A stretch of DNA of 64,000 nt from Candidatus Pantoea soli (GCF_007833795.1 NZ_CP032702.1:3162001-3226000); one strand, 5' to 3'. Shown: positions 1-9,262, counted from the first letter of the stretch. Made by a program: numbers and translations. The notes: generated by a model not told the origin, from the letters alone.

Positions 1-1194
1 TACAGCTGGGGCTATCAGTACAACACCAGCTGGTTCAGCCTGGGCACGCAGCACACGCTGCGCAGCGCTGATTTTGGCAATCTCGCGCTGGCAGACAGCC
101 GGGGTGACAGCGCGAACACCGGTTATTCACTGGCGCGCCGCAGCGCCCAGTATACCGCCAGCGTCTCGCTGAGTGAGTATGGCAGCGTCGGACTGGCGTA
201 TCTGGATATCGCCGGGGGGCCTGGCAATCACACCCGGCTGTGGAATGTGTCGTGGAGTAAAAATCTGTGGGGCAACAGCAGCCTGTACCTCTCCGCCAGT
301 CGCGACCAGCAGCAGGGTGAATGGAGCGGCGCGCTTGCGCTGGTGATCCCATTTGGCGAGCAAAGCAGCGCGTCGGTCAGCGTGGAGCGCGACCAGCAGG
401 GACGCGACAGTCAGCGGGTTTATCTGTCGCGTGCCATGCCCACTGACGGTGGCCTCGCCTATGACGCCTCATGGGCGCATCAGGGCGGCGACAGCGGCGA
501 CTATCGTCAGGGCAGCCTGCGCTATCGCAACAGCCGCATTGACACCTCCGCCGGCTTTTACGGCGACCGCGACAACAGCACGCAGTGGGCCGACTTCAGC
601 GGCGCGCTGGTGCTGATGGATAACCGGCTGTTTGTCGCCAACGACATCACCGACGCGTTTGTGGTGGTAAAAACCCGCTACCCGGATGTCACGGTGCGCT
701 ATGAAAACCAGACCATGGGCCGCACCGATCGGGCGGGATATCTGCTGGTGCCCTCCATCAGCAGCTACTATGGCGCGAAATACACCATTGATACGCTCGA
801 TCTGCCCGCTGACATGACCGCGCCGCAGGTGGAGCAGCGTTTTGCCGTGAAGCGCAAAAGCGGCTATCTGCTCGATTTTCCGGTTGAGCGACTGCGCGCC
901 GCCAGCGTGGTGCTGCACGACAGCAACGATCGGCCGCTGCCGCTCTCCAGCCAGGTGCTGCGCGACGGCCAGGCCACGGAGTATGTCGGCTGGGACGGCA
1001 TTGTCTGGATGGAGAACCTGCGCGCCAGCAACCCGCTGCGCGTCGTGACGCCGGATGGCCGCCGCTGCACCACTACGCTGCGCATTGCCGACGGCCAGCC
1101 CAAAGCACTGCACACCTACGGCCCGCTGACCTGTGCGCTGCCGCCAGCGCCGGCAGGTGCGGCCACCTCTTCTCAGTCAGGGATCACACCATGA
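1..1194 (+). CDS. Outer membrane usher protein, C-terminal part (5' end outside window)
   Basis: The reading frame is open from base 1 and ends with TGA at 1192-1194, so only the last 397 residues of the usher are present. Ushers (FimD/PapC family) are outer membrane beta-barrels that receive chaperone-bound pilin subunits and thread the growing pilus outward. What is visible is the second half of the barrel, with alternating short strands rich in Tyr, Ser, Asp and Gly, and then the compact C-terminal domain (roughly the last 110 residues). In that domain a 'GYLLDFPVERLRAASVVL' stretch is followed by a short loop and a Cys near the end. The stop overlaps the next start (ATGA at 1191-1194), so usher and tip protein are translationally coupled. 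The downstream partner is a spore-coat-U protein, which makes this a Csu-type (archaic) usher, CsuD-like, rather than a type 1 or P usher. The missing N-terminus leaves the exact subfamily open. Confidence 0.88.
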   Translation, partial: YSWGYQYNTSWFSLGTQHTLRSADFGNLALADSRGDSANTGYSLARRSAQYTASVSLSEYGSVGLAYLDIAGGPGNHTRLWNVSWSKNLWGNSSLYLSASRDQQQGEWSGALALVIPFGEQSSASVSVERDQQGRDSQRVYLSRAMPTDGGLAYDASWAHQGGDSGDYRQGSLRYRNSRIDTSAGFYGDRDNSTQWADFSGALVLMDNRLFVANDITDAFVVVKTRYPDVTVRYENQTMGRTDRAGYLLVPSISSYYGAKYTIDTLDLPADMTAPQVEQRFAVKRKSGYLLDFPVERLRAASVVLHDSNDRPLPLSSQVLRDGQATEYVGWDGIVWMENLRASNPLRVVTPDGRRCTTTLRIADGQPKALHTYGPLTCALPPAPAGAATSSQSGITP

Positions 1195-2153
1195 GACAAC
1201 TGCTGTTGTTACTGCTGTTTCTGCTGCCTGGCAGCAGCTATGCGCTCTGTTCGCTCGCCGCACCGGCGGTGAGCTTCGGGACGCAGACCACCTTCTACAT
1301 TCAGTCGACCGCGGTGCCGACCTCCGGCAACACGAACGTTAACTGCGGCTCCGGCACCCTGAGCCTGCTGGGCAGCGATTTCGTGACCTACGCCTTCACC
1401 ACTGCCAGCAACCTGAGCGGTACCCGCGCCACCCTGAAAGCGACAGCGGGCGGTACCGATAACGTGCCGATTCAGCTGTGCATCGACAGCAGCTGCGCCA
1501 CTGAGCTGCGCCAGGGCAGTGCGCATACCTACAACTCGGCCGCGCTGCTGGGACTGGGCACCACGCAGAACTTCACTATTCCGCTCTATTACCGCACCGT
1601 GCCGGGACAGGTGATCGCCGCCGGCAGCTACACCACGACGCTGACGCTGACGGTGAGCTATAACGTCTGCGCCGGGGCAAACGTGGCCGGAGCATGTATT
1701 GGCACCGTACAGAGCAGCAGCGGCACGGCGCTGCCGATCACCGTTAACATGGTTGTCACTAATGACTGCACCACCATCACGGCGCCTAACGTCAGCTTCG
1801 GCAGCGCACCGCTGGTGGGCAGTTTCGCTACCGTACAGCAGACGATTAATGTGGTGTGCTCGAAAGGCAGCAGTTATACCGTCGGGCTGAGCAACGGCAG
1901 CTACTACAGCGGCACGACGCGCCAGATGGCGAGCGGCACGAACCGGCTGGCGTACGATATCTATAAGGGCACCACCACCACCGCGCGCTGGGGCCCCACC
2001 GGCACCGATCGCTGGAGCAGTAGCGCGTCTACCTCGCTCAACACTGATACCGTGACGCGTAACTTCACCTATACCGCGCAGATTCTTACCACGCAGGCCA
2101 CGCCGGCGGCGGGCAGTTACAGCGACAGCGTGGTGGTGGATGTGGCGTTTTAG
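1191..2153 (+). CDS. Spore coat U domain protein, CsuE-like pilus tip subunit
   Basis: This 320-residue exported protein has a clear signal peptide (Met, Arg, then a long Leu run, ending near 'SSYA'). Two spore-coat-protein-U (SCPU, PF05229-type) domains follow. The first spans about residues 20-165 with Cys pairs; the second spans about 190-320, with the usual 'VVCSKGSSYTVGLSNG' and 'LAYDIYKG' strands and a terminal 'GSYSDSVVVDVAF' donor-like strand. In Csu-type chaperone-usher systems the two-domain subunit encoded after the usher is the tip adhesin that contacts surfaces during biofilm formation. Its start overlaps the usher stop, and no further pilus gene follows, so this is the last gene of the cluster. 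Family assignment is strong; the tip role is inferred from gene order and the two-domain build. Confidence 0.85.
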   Translation: MRQLLLLLLFLLPGSSYALCSLAAPAVSFGTQTTFYIQSTAVPTSGNTNVNCGSGTLSLLGSDFVTYAFTTASNLSGTRATLKATAGGTDNVPIQLCIDSSCATELRQGSAHTYNSAALLGLGTTQNFTIPLYYRTVPGQVIAAGSYTTTLTLTVSYNVCAGANVAGACIGTVQSSSGTALPITVNMVVTNDCTTITAPNVSFGSAPLVGSFATVQQTINVVCSKGSSYTVGLSNGSYYSGTTRQMASGTNRLAYDIYKGTTTTARWGPTGTDRWSSSASTSLNTDTVTRNFTYTAQILTTQATPAAGSYSDSVVVDVAF

Positions 2154-2240
2154 CCGGGGACAGGCGTGGCAGTTATGCAGGCGGGCGGCCTGGGGTTGCA
2201 GGGCGCGCCGTCACGCGCACCGCTGCAACCACCGGCGGAA

Positions 2241-3563
2241 TTACAGAGAAGCGCTGACCGGCGCGGCGCGATGGCGGGCCTGATACTGCTTCACCATGCG
2301 GCCAATCAGCAGGGTACCGATTAATCCGCATACGGCGGCAAACGACAGCCACGCCCCCGGCATCGCTTTGTCGCCGGTGGCATGAATCAGGTAGCTGGAC
2401 ACCGCCGGGGTAAAGCCACCAAACAGCGCGGTGGCCAGGCTGTACGCCAGTGAGAAGCCGCAGGCACGCACTTCCGCCGGCATGATCTCCGCCAGATACA
2501 CCACCATCGCGCCGTTATAGCTGGCATACAGAAACGACAGCCACAGTTCGGCTTCCACCAGATGCGCAAAAGTGGGCGACCCGACCAGGCCGTGCAGCAC
2601 CGGCCAGGTGGTGAGGATCATCAGGACGGTAAAGGTGATCAGCAGCGGGCGACGGCCCACGCGGTCTGACAGCGCCCCCATGACCGGCAGCCAGAACAGA
2701 TTAGAGATGCCGACAAACAGCGTGACGAGGAAGCTCTGCTTGTCGCTCATCATCAGCACGGTTTTGCCGAACGTCGGGGTAAAGGCGGTGATCATGTAAA
2801 ACATGACCGTGGTGGTCACCACCATCAGCATGCCCGCCAGCACCAGCGCCCAGTTCTGGCCCACCGAGCGCACAATCTGCCCCATGGATGGATGGGTTTT
2901 ACGCTGGCTGAAGGCTTCGGTCTCTTCCAGCATGCGGCGGATCCAGAACAGGAACGGCACAATCAGACAGCCCACCACAAACGGAATACGCCAGCCCCAC
3001 TCGGTGACGGCGTCTTTCGCCAGCAGGTGGTTCAGGCCCAGACCGAGCAGTGCGGCAAAGATGACCGCAACCTGCTGGCTGCCGGACTGCCAGCTGACGT
3101 AAAACCCTTTGCGCCCTTTTGGCGCCACTTCTGACAGATAAACCGACACGCCGCCCAGCTCTACCCCGGCAGAAAAGCCCTGCAGCAGGCGGCCCAGCAG
3201 AATCAGGATCGGGGCGGCAGCACCAAGCGTGGCATAACCTGGCACCAGCGCGATGGTCAGCGTGCCAAGGGCCATCAGGCCCAGCGTCAGCAGCAGCCCT
3301 TTGCGGCGTCCGTGGTGGTCGATATACGCCCCCAGCACGATGGCACCAAGCGGGCGCATCAGGAAGCCCGCGCCGAAGGTCATCAATGTCAGCATCAGTG
3401 AGGCAAAGGGATCGTCACCGGGGAAAAAGGTTTTCGCGATGGCGGTGGCGTAATAGCCAAACACCATAAAATCATACATCTCAAGAAAGTTACCGCTGGT
3501 AACGCTGAAGATGGTTCTGGCCCCGCTGCGGGGTGGCTTTTGTAAAGAGGTTTGCGCGCTCAT
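2241..3563 (-). CDS. MFS citrate/tricarballylate-type proton symporter (MHS family)
   Basis: This is a 440-residue inner membrane protein with about twelve hydrophobic segments. It carries the MFS loop signature after helix 2 ('GAYIDHHGRRKGL') and a matching motif after helix 8 ('SDRVGRRPLL'). The N-terminal 'GNFLEMYDFMVFGYYATAIAKTFFP' region (about residues 24-48) and 'GRLLQGFSAGVELGGVSVYLSE' are typical of the metabolite:H+ symporter family, specifically CitA/CitH citrate-proton symporters and the related tricarballylate carrier TcuC. It probably imports a tricarboxylate with protons. No citrate-lyase or tcu catabolic genes sit beside it, so it stands alone and the exact substrate is not decided by context. 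The 215-bp stretch downstream of its start toward exbD contains only the exbD terminator. Confidence 0.8.
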   Translation of the reverse strand: MSAQTSLQKPPRSGARTIFSVTSGNFLEMYDFMVFGYYATAIAKTFFPGDDPFASLMLTLMTFGAGFLMRPLGAIVLGAYIDHHGRRKGLLLTLGLMALGTLTIALVPGYATLGAAAPILILLGRLLQGFSAGVELGGVSVYLSEVAPKGRKGFYVSWQSGSQQVAVIFAALLGLGLNHLLAKDAVTEWGWRIPFVVGCLIVPFLFWIRRMLEETEAFSQRKTHPSMGQIVRSVGQNWALVLAGMLMVVTTTVMFYMITAFTPTFGKTVLMMSDKQSFLVTLFVGISNLFWLPVMGALSDRVGRRPLLITFTVLMILTTWPVLHGLVGSPTFAHLVEAELWLSFLYASYNGAMVVYLAEIMPAEVRACGFSLAYSLATALFGGFTPAVSSYLIHATGDKAMPGAWLSFAAVCGLIGTLLIGRMVKQYQARHRAAPVSASL

Positions 3564-3729
3564 AGTATCCTTCCTGGTTTTTCAGGCAGTTGTAGCCTGC
3601 TCCGCCAGGAATAGATGTGATCGCGCTCACCATTGCAGTTTACAAACATAAGACAAAAAGTAACAAGACATTAACATTGCGCGGAGAGGGGTTCGCAGGA
3701 AGGGTGTGGCGGGCAGGCTGTCACCGCCA

Positions 3730-3754
3730 TAAAAAAAGCCGCTGTCTCAGCGGC
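3730..3754 (-). terminator. Rho-independent terminator of exbBD
   Basis: Read on the minus strand, the palindromic stem GCCGCTGAGACAGCGGC is followed by a run of seven T. It lies 25 bases beyond the exbD stop and closes the exbB-exbD transcript. Confidence 0.8.
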
Positions 3755-3778
3755 CTGTCAGGCATACGCAGTGCGCAC

Positions 3779-4201
3779 TCAGCGCTTCACGGTTTCCATT
3801 CCCATCAATCCAATCTTCAGGTAGCCAGCGGCACGCAGCTCATCCATCACCGCCATCAGCGTTGCATAGTCCACGGACTTATCCGCCTGGAAGAAGATGG
3901 TGGTCTCTTTGTTGCCGCCGGTTTGTGCGCTCAGCGCATTGACCAGCGTCTCTTTGCTTACCGCATCATTGCCGATGTAGATCTGCTTATCCGCTTTGAT
4001 TGACAGATACACTGGTTTTTCCGGACGCGGCTGTGGCGTGCTGGTAGAGGCCGGCAGATTGACGCGCACGTCCACCGTCGCTAACGGGGCCGCCACCATA
4101 AAGATGATCAGCAACACCAGCATGACGTCGATAAACGGCGTCACGTTGATTTCATGCATTTCACCGTCGCCCGCGGTATCGTCGTTTAAACGCATCGCCA
4201 T
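3779..4201 (-). CDS. exbD: TonB system transport protein ExbD
   Basis: This 140-residue protein is the usual size for ExbD. It is a single-pass inner membrane protein that, with ExbB, uses the proton gradient to energise TonB for uptake of iron-siderophores and cobalamin across the outer membrane. The N-terminus is cytoplasmic; one transmembrane helix follows ('TPFIDVMLVLLIIFMVAAP', about residues 21-39) and carries the conserved Asp needed for proton translocation. The rest is a periplasmic domain. It starts only 5 bases after the exbB stop, so the two are one operon and share the Fur-type site upstream of exbB. No tonB gene is in the window; in this group tonB is encoded elsewhere. Confidence 0.95.
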   Translation of the reverse strand: MAMRLNDDTAGDGEMHEINVTPFIDVMLVLLIIFMVAAPLATVDVRVNLPASTSTPQPRPEKPVYLSIKADKQIYIGNDAVSKETLVNALSAQTGGNKETTIFFQADKSVDYATLMAVMDELRAAGYLKIGLMGMETVKR

Positions 4202-4206
4202 AATGG

Positions 4207-4953
4207 TTACCCTGCACGCAGCTTCTGTGCCGCCGCCGGACGGTTCACGTCTTTCGCGGTATCGAGCCGGCCGAGATCCAGATCGCGGCTCTGCAGCAGC
4301 ATCACCTGTGCCGCCACATCGCCCAGCGACGCTTTATAGCTGGCGATCATGCGGGCAAAGACGTTGTAGATCACCACCGCCGGAATGGCGGCGACCAGCC
4401 CGATGGCGGTTGCCAGCAGGGCTTCGGCGATGCCGGGCGCAACCACGGCGAGGTTGGTGGTCTGGGTTTTGGCAATGCCGATAAAGCTGTTCATGATGCC
4501 CCACACGGTGCCGAACAGGCCGACAAAGGGCGCAACGGAACCGATGGTGGCAAGGAAACCGTTGCCGCGACCAGCATGACGGCTGAAGGCCGCCACGCGG
4601 CGCTCAAGGCGGAAGCTGGTGCGCTCTTTGATGCCGTCAGGATCTTCGCTGCCGGCGGAGAGTTCGCACTCGTTTTGCGCATCGCGCAGCAGAACCGCGC
4701 TGTGGCTGTTGCTGTTGAAGTTTTCCGCCGCGCGGTACGCCTCAGTCAGCGAGCGGACTTCGCCCAGCGCCTGCTGTTCACGTTTCAGACGGCGTCTGGC
4801 TGCGCTGAGCTCCGCGTATTTGCCGAAGAAAATCGCCCAGGTCACGACCGAGGCCAGTAACAGGCCAATCATCACGATCTTCACCACGATATCGGCATGC
4901 TGATACATGCCCCAGACAGACAGGTCTGTTTGCATCAAATCACTGGCTACCAC
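4207..4953 (-). CDS. exbB: TonB system transport protein ExbB
   Basis: This 248-residue inner membrane proton-channel subunit is close to E. coli ExbB (244). It has three transmembrane segments: one near residues 23-42 ('IVMIGLLLASVVTWAIFF') and two in the C-terminal half around 'SVAPFVGLFGTVWGIMNSF' and 'AIGLVAAIPAVVIYNVFA', which form the pore. The cytoplasmic loop contains 'ERTSFRLERRVAAFSRHAGRGNGFLATIGS', matching the family. The likely start is GTG at 4951-4953, preceded by a GGAG ribosome-binding site. It is the first gene of exbBD, divergent from metC, and a Fur-box-like sequence 72-90 bases upstream predicts induction under iron limitation. Confidence 0.95.
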   Translation of the reverse strand: MVASDLMQTDLSVWGMYQHADIVVKIVMIGLLLASVVTWAIFFGKYAELSAARRRLKREQQALGEVRSLTEAYRAAENFNSNSHSAVLLRDAQNECELSAGSEDPDGIKERTSFRLERRVAAFSRHAGRGNGFLATIGSVAPFVGLFGTVWGIMNSFIGIAKTQTTNLAVVAPGIAEALLATAIGLVAAIPAVVIYNVFARMIASYKASLGDVAAQVMLLQSRDLDLGRLDTAKDVNRPAAAQKLRAG

Positions 4954-5262
4954 GCTGCGTCTCCAACTTCTGTTGCACAGTTCACGATTGAATCACCGAT
5001 CATAGCAAAGAAAACCAGCGAAGTGATAGTGGTTCTCATTACTATTTACAAACCCGTTGCCGCCGGATTGACGCAGCGCAAGGTTGTCTGCGGTGCGGGT
5101 AAGCGTGCCGGTGAGCTGGCTGGCTGCGCTGATGGCGCGTGGCGATCGGTGCCGCCCGGCCTGCGGACTGGCGTCACTCTGATATTCGGCAAACAGGCTC
5201 AACCCCGCACGGCGATTCGTGGTAAGTTGGATGTTTTGTAAGACGTGTCAGGAAAGGCAGTG
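4954..5262. other. Divergent exbB / metC intergenic region
   Basis: This is 309 bases without a gene. It holds the promoters of exbB (minus) and metC (plus). The clearest element is the Fur-box candidate at 5025-5043. Near metC an AGACGTGT octamer (5241-5248) matches the MetJ box AGACGTCT in 7 of 8 bases, but I see no good adjacent second octamer, so MetJ control is only suggested. A GAAAG-type ribosome-binding site lies just before the metC ATG. Confidence 0.6.
5025..5043. promoter_or_regulatory. Fur box candidate upstream of exbB
   Basis: GATAGTGGTTCTCATTACT matches the 19-bp Fur consensus (GATAATGATwATCATTATC) at about 14 positions, with the ATT/AAT-type half-sites preserved. The position upstream of exbB fits known Fur repression of exbBD. 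Confidence 0.6.
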
Positions 5263-6453
5263 ATGGCAACGAAAAAAATTGATACCACGCTGGTCAGTGC
5301 GGGACGCAGCAAACGTTACACCCAGGGCGCGGTGAACAGCGTCATCCAGCGCGCATCGTCGCTGGTGTTTGATACCGTTGCGGATAAAAAACGCGCCACC
5401 GCCGGACGCGCCAGCGGCGAACTGTTTTATGGCCGGCGCGGCACCCTGACCCACTTCTCGCTGCAGGATGCGATGACCGAGCTGGAAGGCGGTGCAGGCT
5501 GTGTGCTCTACCCGTGCGGCGCTGCCGCCGTCGCCAATGCCATCCTCGCCTTTGTGGAAGCCGGCGACCACATTCTGATGAGCGGTGCCGTCTACGAACC
5601 CACGCAGGATTTCTGCAGCAAAATTCTTCACAAACTCAACGTCACCACGACCTGGTTCGATCACTGCATCGGCAGCGAAATTGGCGCATTAGTGCAGCCC
5701 AATACCCGCGTGGTGTTCCTGGAGTCTCCGGCCTCGATCACGATGGAAGTGCAGGACATCCCGGCGATCGTCGCTGCCGTCCGCGCCAAAGCGCCGGACG
5801 CCATCATCATGATCGATAATACCTGGGCGGCCGGCGTGCTGTTTAACGCGCTGGCATACGATATTGATATCTCGATTCAGGCCGGCACCAAATACATCAT
5901 CGGTCACAGCGACGCCATGATCGGCACCGCGGTGGCGAACGCACGCTGCTGGCCGCAGCTGCGTGAAAACTCCTATCTGATGGGGCAGATGGTGGATGCC
6001 GATACGGCGTATATGGCCAGCCGCGGCCTGCGCACGCTGGGCACGCGACTGCGTCAGCATGAAGAGAGCGCCCTGGAGGTCGCGCACTGGCTGGCCGCAC
6101 AGCCGGAAGTGGCGCGCGTTAACCATCCGGCGCTGGAACACAGCAAGGGGCACGCTTTCTGGCAGCGCGATTTCAGCGGTAGCAGCGGGCTGTTCTCTTT
6201 TGTCCTGCAGGAAAAACTTAGCCGTGAACAACTGGCAAATTATCTCGATCACTTCCACCATTTCAGCATGGCTTATTCGTGGGGAGGATATGAATCGTTG
6301 ATTCTGGCGAATCAGCCGGAAGAGCTGGCGGCGATTCGCCCGGCCGGTGGCGTTGATTTCGACGGCACGCTGGTGCGGCTGCATATCGGATTAGAGCATG
6401 TGACCGATCTGCTGGACGACCTGAAAGCCGGCTTTGCGCGCCTGAAAGCGTAA
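5263..6453 (+). CDS. metC: Cystathionine beta-lyase MetC
   Basis: This is a PLP enzyme of the Cys/Met metabolism family (396 residues; E. coli 395). It cleaves cystathionine to homocysteine, pyruvate and ammonia in methionine synthesis. Sequence marks are '[18 protein letters not shown]' near residues 54-71, '[10 protein letters not shown]' for phosphate binding, 'MIDNTW' with the Asp that contacts the pyridine nitrogen, and Lys210 in '[12 protein letters not shown]', which forms the internal aldimine as in E. coli. The frame could be read from a GTG at 5245, but the ATG at 5263 lies at proper distance from the AGGAAAG ribosome-binding site and gives the usual family N-terminus, so I chose it. 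It is divergent from exbB, as in E. coli, and followed by yghB. Confidence 0.96.
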   Translation: MATKKIDTTLVSAGRSKRYTQGAVNSVIQRASSLVFDTVADKKRATAGRASGELFYGRRGTLTHFSLQDAMTELEGGAGCVLYPCGAAAVANAILAFVEAGDHILMSGAVYEPTQDFCSKILHKLNVTTTWFDHCIGSEIGALVQPNTRVVFLESPASITMEVQDIPAIVAAVRAKAPDAIIMIDNTWAAGVLFNALAYDIDISIQAGTKYIIGHSDAMIGTAVANARCWPQLRENSYLMGQMVDADTAYMASRGLRTLGTRLRQHEESALEVAHWLAAQPEVARVNHPALEHSKGHAFWQRDFSGSSGLFSFVLQEKLSREQLANYLDHFHHFSMAYSWGGYESLILANQPEELAAIRPAGGVDFDGTLVRLHIGLEHVTDLLDDLKAGFARLKA

Positions 6454-6558
6454 AATAATAAACAAAACATAAACCATCCGGCACGACGGGTTCGCGATCA
6501 ACGAATACGCCGCGCCAGAGGGTTAACATAGAAGCCTTGTGACTCGATGGGATAGCTG

Positions 6559-7221
6559 ATGGGTGTTTTACATGAGATTGTCCAGGCGCTGTGGCATCAG
6601 GATTTTGCTGCGCTGGCCAATCCGGAAGTCGTATGGATTGTTTACGGCGTGATGTTTCTGACGCTGTTCCTGGAAAATGGTTTACTGCCCGCCTCATTTT
6701 TACCGGGCGACAGTCTGCTGCTGCTGGCCGGGGCCATGATTGCAAAAGGCGTGATGGATTTTGTCCCCACGATGGTCATCCTCACCACCGCCGCCAGCCT
6801 GGGCTGCTGGCTGAGCTACCTGCAGGGGCGCTGGCTGGGCAATACGAAGCTGGTCAAAAGCTGGCTGATGCATCTGCCCGCGCAGTATCACCAGCGGGCC
6901 TGGCATCTGTTTAACCGTCACGGCCTGATGGCGCTGCTGGTGGGCCGTTTCCTTGCCTTTGTCCGCACGCTGCTGCCGACCATGGCGGGCATTTCCGGCC
7001 TGCAGAATGGCCGCTTTCAGCTGTTCAACTGGCTGAGCGGCGTGCTGTGGGTCGGCATTGTGGTAGCGATGGGTTATGGCATCAGCCAGGTGCCGTTTAT
7101 CAAACGGCACGAAGACCAGGTGATGGCGTTTCTGATGGTGCTGCCGATTGCGCTGCTGTTTATTGGCCTGGCGGGCAGCATTGTGGTGATCTGGAAGAAA
7201 CGGCGTCAGAAGGCGTCCTGA
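6559..7221 (+). CDS. yghB: DedA family inner membrane protein YghB
   Basis: This 220-residue polytopic membrane protein is nearly the same length as E. coli YghB (219). DedA proteins are proton-dependent lipid-handling or flippase-like membrane proteins; in E. coli YghB and its paralogue YqjA are jointly required for normal cell division, Tat export and envelope stress tolerance. Family marks are '[23 protein letters not shown]' (about residues 39-61), the amphipathic re-entrant segment around '[14 protein letters not shown]', and '[19 protein letters not shown]' with the conserved Arg residues. It ends in a basic 'KKRRQKAS' tail. The start has a plain upstream region. metC and yghB are adjacent in the same direction, 105 bases apart. 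Confidence 0.95.
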   Translation: MGVLHEIVQALWHQDFAALANPEVVWIVYGVMFLTLFLENGLLPASFLPGDSLLLLAGAMIAKGVMDFVPTMVILTTAASLGCWLSYLQGRWLGNTKLVKSWLMHLPAQYHQRAWHLFNRHGLMALLVGRFLAFVRTLLPTMAGISGLQNGRFQLFNWLSGVLWVGIVVAMGYGISQVPFIKRHEDQVMAFLMVLPIALLFIGLAGSIVVIWKKRRQKAS

Positions 7222-7255
7222 TCCCCTTCAGGCGGTGCGGCACCGCTCGCCTGCC

Positions 7256-8173
7256 TTATGCCGCATCAACCGGCGCGGACGGCAATGCCTGACGCGCCCG
7301 GCTGATCTCCTCCCCCGGCGTCACGCCAAAATAGCGTTTAAACTCCCGCGAAAACTGCGAAGGGCTTTCGTAGCCGACGCGCACCGCTGCCGCGCTGGCT
7401 TTCAGCCCATCCTGCAGCATCAGCAGCCGCGCCTGATGCAGGCGATAGCGCTTCAGATACTGCAGCGGAGAGGTCTGCGTCACCGCTTTGAAGTTGTGAT
7501 GAAACGCTGACACGCTCATGTTCACCTCGGCGGCCAGCATCTCTACGCTCAGGCTTTCGGCAAACTGATTTTCGATGCGGCGCAGCGCGCGGGCAATCTG
7601 ACTGAACTGCGTCTGACGGCTGACCAGTGCCAGCAGCGCCCCGCCAATCGGCCCGGTCAGTACGTAGTAGAGCATCTCCCGCACCAGCTGCGGCCCGAGC
7701 ACGCGCGCATCGCGCGGTTTCTCCATCACATCCAGCAGACGCTCAGCGGCGCACAGCATCTCTTCACTGAGAAAGGCGGAATGAATGCCGGAGGTCTGCG
7801 GCTGTGGCTGAAACTGGTCGTCGTCGCCCATGCTCATCAGCAGATCCTGCAGGCTGGCGGTGTCAACGTTAAGGCACATTCCGGCCAGCGGGGTCTGCGG
7901 CGTGGCGTTGGTTTCACACTCCACCGGCAGCGGCACGGTAATCATCAGGTATTTGGTGGCGTCATAATGAAACACCGTGCTGCCGAGATAGCCGGTTTTC
8001 TGCCCCTGGAACAGAATGACAATCCCCGGCTGATACATCATTGGCGTGCGCGGCAGCGGATCGCAGGCGTAAATCAGCCTGACATGTTCCACCGCACACG
8101 GCGGCTTATGGGGCTGACTCATCAGCGCAATTACGCGCTGCGCCAGCTGGCGGCAAAGGGCGTCGTGCGGCAT
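7256..8173 (-). CDS. yqhC: AraC-family transcriptional regulator YqhC
   Basis: This 305-residue protein has an N-terminal AraC_N ligand-binding domain (about residues 20-190, containing '[13 protein letters not shown]'-like strands) and a C-terminal double helix-turn-helix (about 200-300, with '[26 protein letters not shown]'). In E. coli YqhC senses reactive aldehydes such as furfural and activates yqhD-dkgA. The frame continues upstream, but the ATG at 8171-8173 is preceded by GGGAG and gives the normal family N-terminus. The gene is divergent from dkgA with 206 bases between them. The usual other target, the aldehyde reductase gene yqhD, is not here, so only dkgA remains next to the regulator. 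A dyad at 8311-8333 is a candidate binding site. Confidence 0.9.
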   Translation of the reverse strand: MPHDALCRQLAQRVIALMSQPHKPPCAVEHVRLIYACDPLPRTPMMYQPGIVILFQGQKTGYLGSTVFHYDATKYLMITVPLPVECETNATPQTPLAGMCLNVDTASLQDLLMSMGDDDQFQPQPQTSGIHSAFLSEEMLCAAERLLDVMEKPRDARVLGPQLVREMLYYVLTGPIGGALLALVSRQTQFSQIARALRRIENQFAESLSVEMLAAEVNMSVSAFHHNFKAVTQTSPLQYLKRYRLHQARLLMLQDGLKASAAAVRVGYESPSQFSREFKRYFGVTPGEEISRARQALPSAPVDAA

Positions 8174-8310
8174 GGTTTTTCTCCCTGACGGCAAAGCCTG
8201 CAGTGTGCCGTATCGCTGCAAAAATCTCCACCTGGCTGGAGAATCAGGCAAGATTCCGGCAGAAATGCACCGGGCGAAAGTGCGCCGCCCCTGCCACAAT
8301 GATCCGCGGG

Positions 8311-8333
8311 TTAAGTTTGTTGTCTAGACTTAA
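8311..8333. promoter_or_regulatory. Inverted repeat upstream of dkgA, candidate YqhC operator
   Basis: TTAAGT at 8311-8316 and ACTTAA at 8328-8333 form a perfect inverted repeat with an 11-base spacer. The spacer end contains an internal GTCTAGAC palindrome. It lies 47-69 bases before the dkgA start in the yqhC/dkgA divergent region. Assignment to YqhC is by position only. Confidence 0.4.
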
Positions 8334-8379
8334 GCACATCGTTTCTACGGTAAGTCACTGCAACAGATAAGGAGCAACC

Positions 8380-9207
8380 ATGGCAGATCAACCGATTATT
8401 AAATTGCACGACGGCAACATGATGCCGCAGCTGGGCCTTGGCGTATGGCAGGCGAGTATTGATGATGCGCGTAACGCCATTGTTGAGGCACTGAAAGTTG
8501 GCTACCGCTCCATTGATACCGCCGCCATCTACAAGAACGAGGAGGCGGTTGGCCAGGCGCTGCAGGAGACCGATGTGGCGCGTGAGGAGATCTTCATTAC
8601 CACCAAACTGTGGAATGATGACCAGCAGAATGGCCAGCAGGCGCTGGAAACCAGCCTGAAAAAACTGCAGCTGGATCAGGTGGATTTATACCTGATGCAC
8701 TGGCCATGCCCGGAAAAAGACACCTACGTCGAGGCCTGGAAAAAGATGATTGAGCTGCAGCAGCAGGGCTTAGCCAAAAGTATCGGCGTGTGTAACTTCC
8801 ACGAAGTGCATCTGAAGCGCCTGATCGACGAGACCGGCGTGACCCCGGTCGTGAACCAGATTGAGCTGCACCCGATGCTGCAGCAGCGCACGCTGCATGC
8901 ATGGAACGCCCTGCATCAGATTCAGACCGAATCCTGGAGCCCGCTGGCACAGGGCGGCGAAGGGGTGTTCGATCAGGAGATCATCAAACAGCTGGCGAAG
9001 AAGTACAGCAAGACGCCGGCGCAGATTGTGATTCGCTGGCATCTGGATAGCGGCCTGGTGGTGATCCCGAAATCGGTCACGCCTTCACGCATTCACGAAA
9101 ACTTCCAGGTGTTTGATTTCCGTCTGGATAAAGCCGAAGTGAGTGAGATTGCGAAGCTGGATCAGGGCAAGCGCCTGGGTCCGAATCCGGAAGAGTTTAA
9201 CGGATAA
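8380..9207 (+). CDS. dkgA: 2,5-diketo-D-gluconate reductase A (aldo-keto reductase DkgA)
   Basis: This is a 275-residue NADPH-dependent aldo-keto reductase (AKR5 type). It reduces 2,5-diketo-D-gluconate to 2-keto-L-gulonate and also methylglyoxal and other aldehydes and beta-keto esters. The catalytic tetrad is visible: Asp46, Tyr51, Lys76 and His107 ('LMHWP'). The coenzyme-binding end is 'VIPKSVTPSRIHENFQVF', and the C-terminus 'LDQGKRLGPNPEEF' is typical of DkgA. An AAGGAGC ribosome-binding site precedes the ATG. It is divergent from yqhC, which in E. coli activates it. In Pantoea/Erwinia relatives this activity belongs to ketogluconate metabolism. Confidence 0.95.
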   Translation: MADQPIIKLHDGNMMPQLGLGVWQASIDDARNAIVEALKVGYRSIDTAAIYKNEEAVGQALQETDVAREEIFITTKLWNDDQQNGQQALETSLKKLQLDQVDLYLMHWPCPEKDTYVEAWKKMIELQQQGLAKSIGVCNFHEVHLKRLIDETGVTPVVNQIELHPMLQQRTLHAWNALHQIQTESWSPLAQGGEGVFDQEIIKQLAKKYSKTPAQIVIRWHLDSGLVVIPKSVTPSRIHENFQVFDFRLDKAEVSEIAKLDQGKRLGPNPEEFNG

Positions 9208-9219
9208 GCGTCGGTGTAC

Positions 9220-9256
9220 CCCGCCCCTCTACCTGCCTCTGCGGCTGCGGGGCGGG
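9220..9256. terminator. Hairpin between convergent dkgA and ftsP
   Basis: CCCGCCCC and GGGGCGGG form an 8-bp GC stem with a 21-base loop, followed on the plus strand by a short TTT. The two genes converge here. The T-tract is weak, so it may act as a poor terminator. Confidence 0.45.
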
Positions 9257-9262
9257 TTTGCG

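Noticed and set aside
5689..6384. Long minus-strand frame opposite metC (231 codons)
   Set aside because: It is an antisense shadow of a well-identified gene, with low-complexity Arg/His/Ala composition and no family resemblance. Similar long antisense frames occur opposite exbB, glnE, ygiF and the MFS gene.
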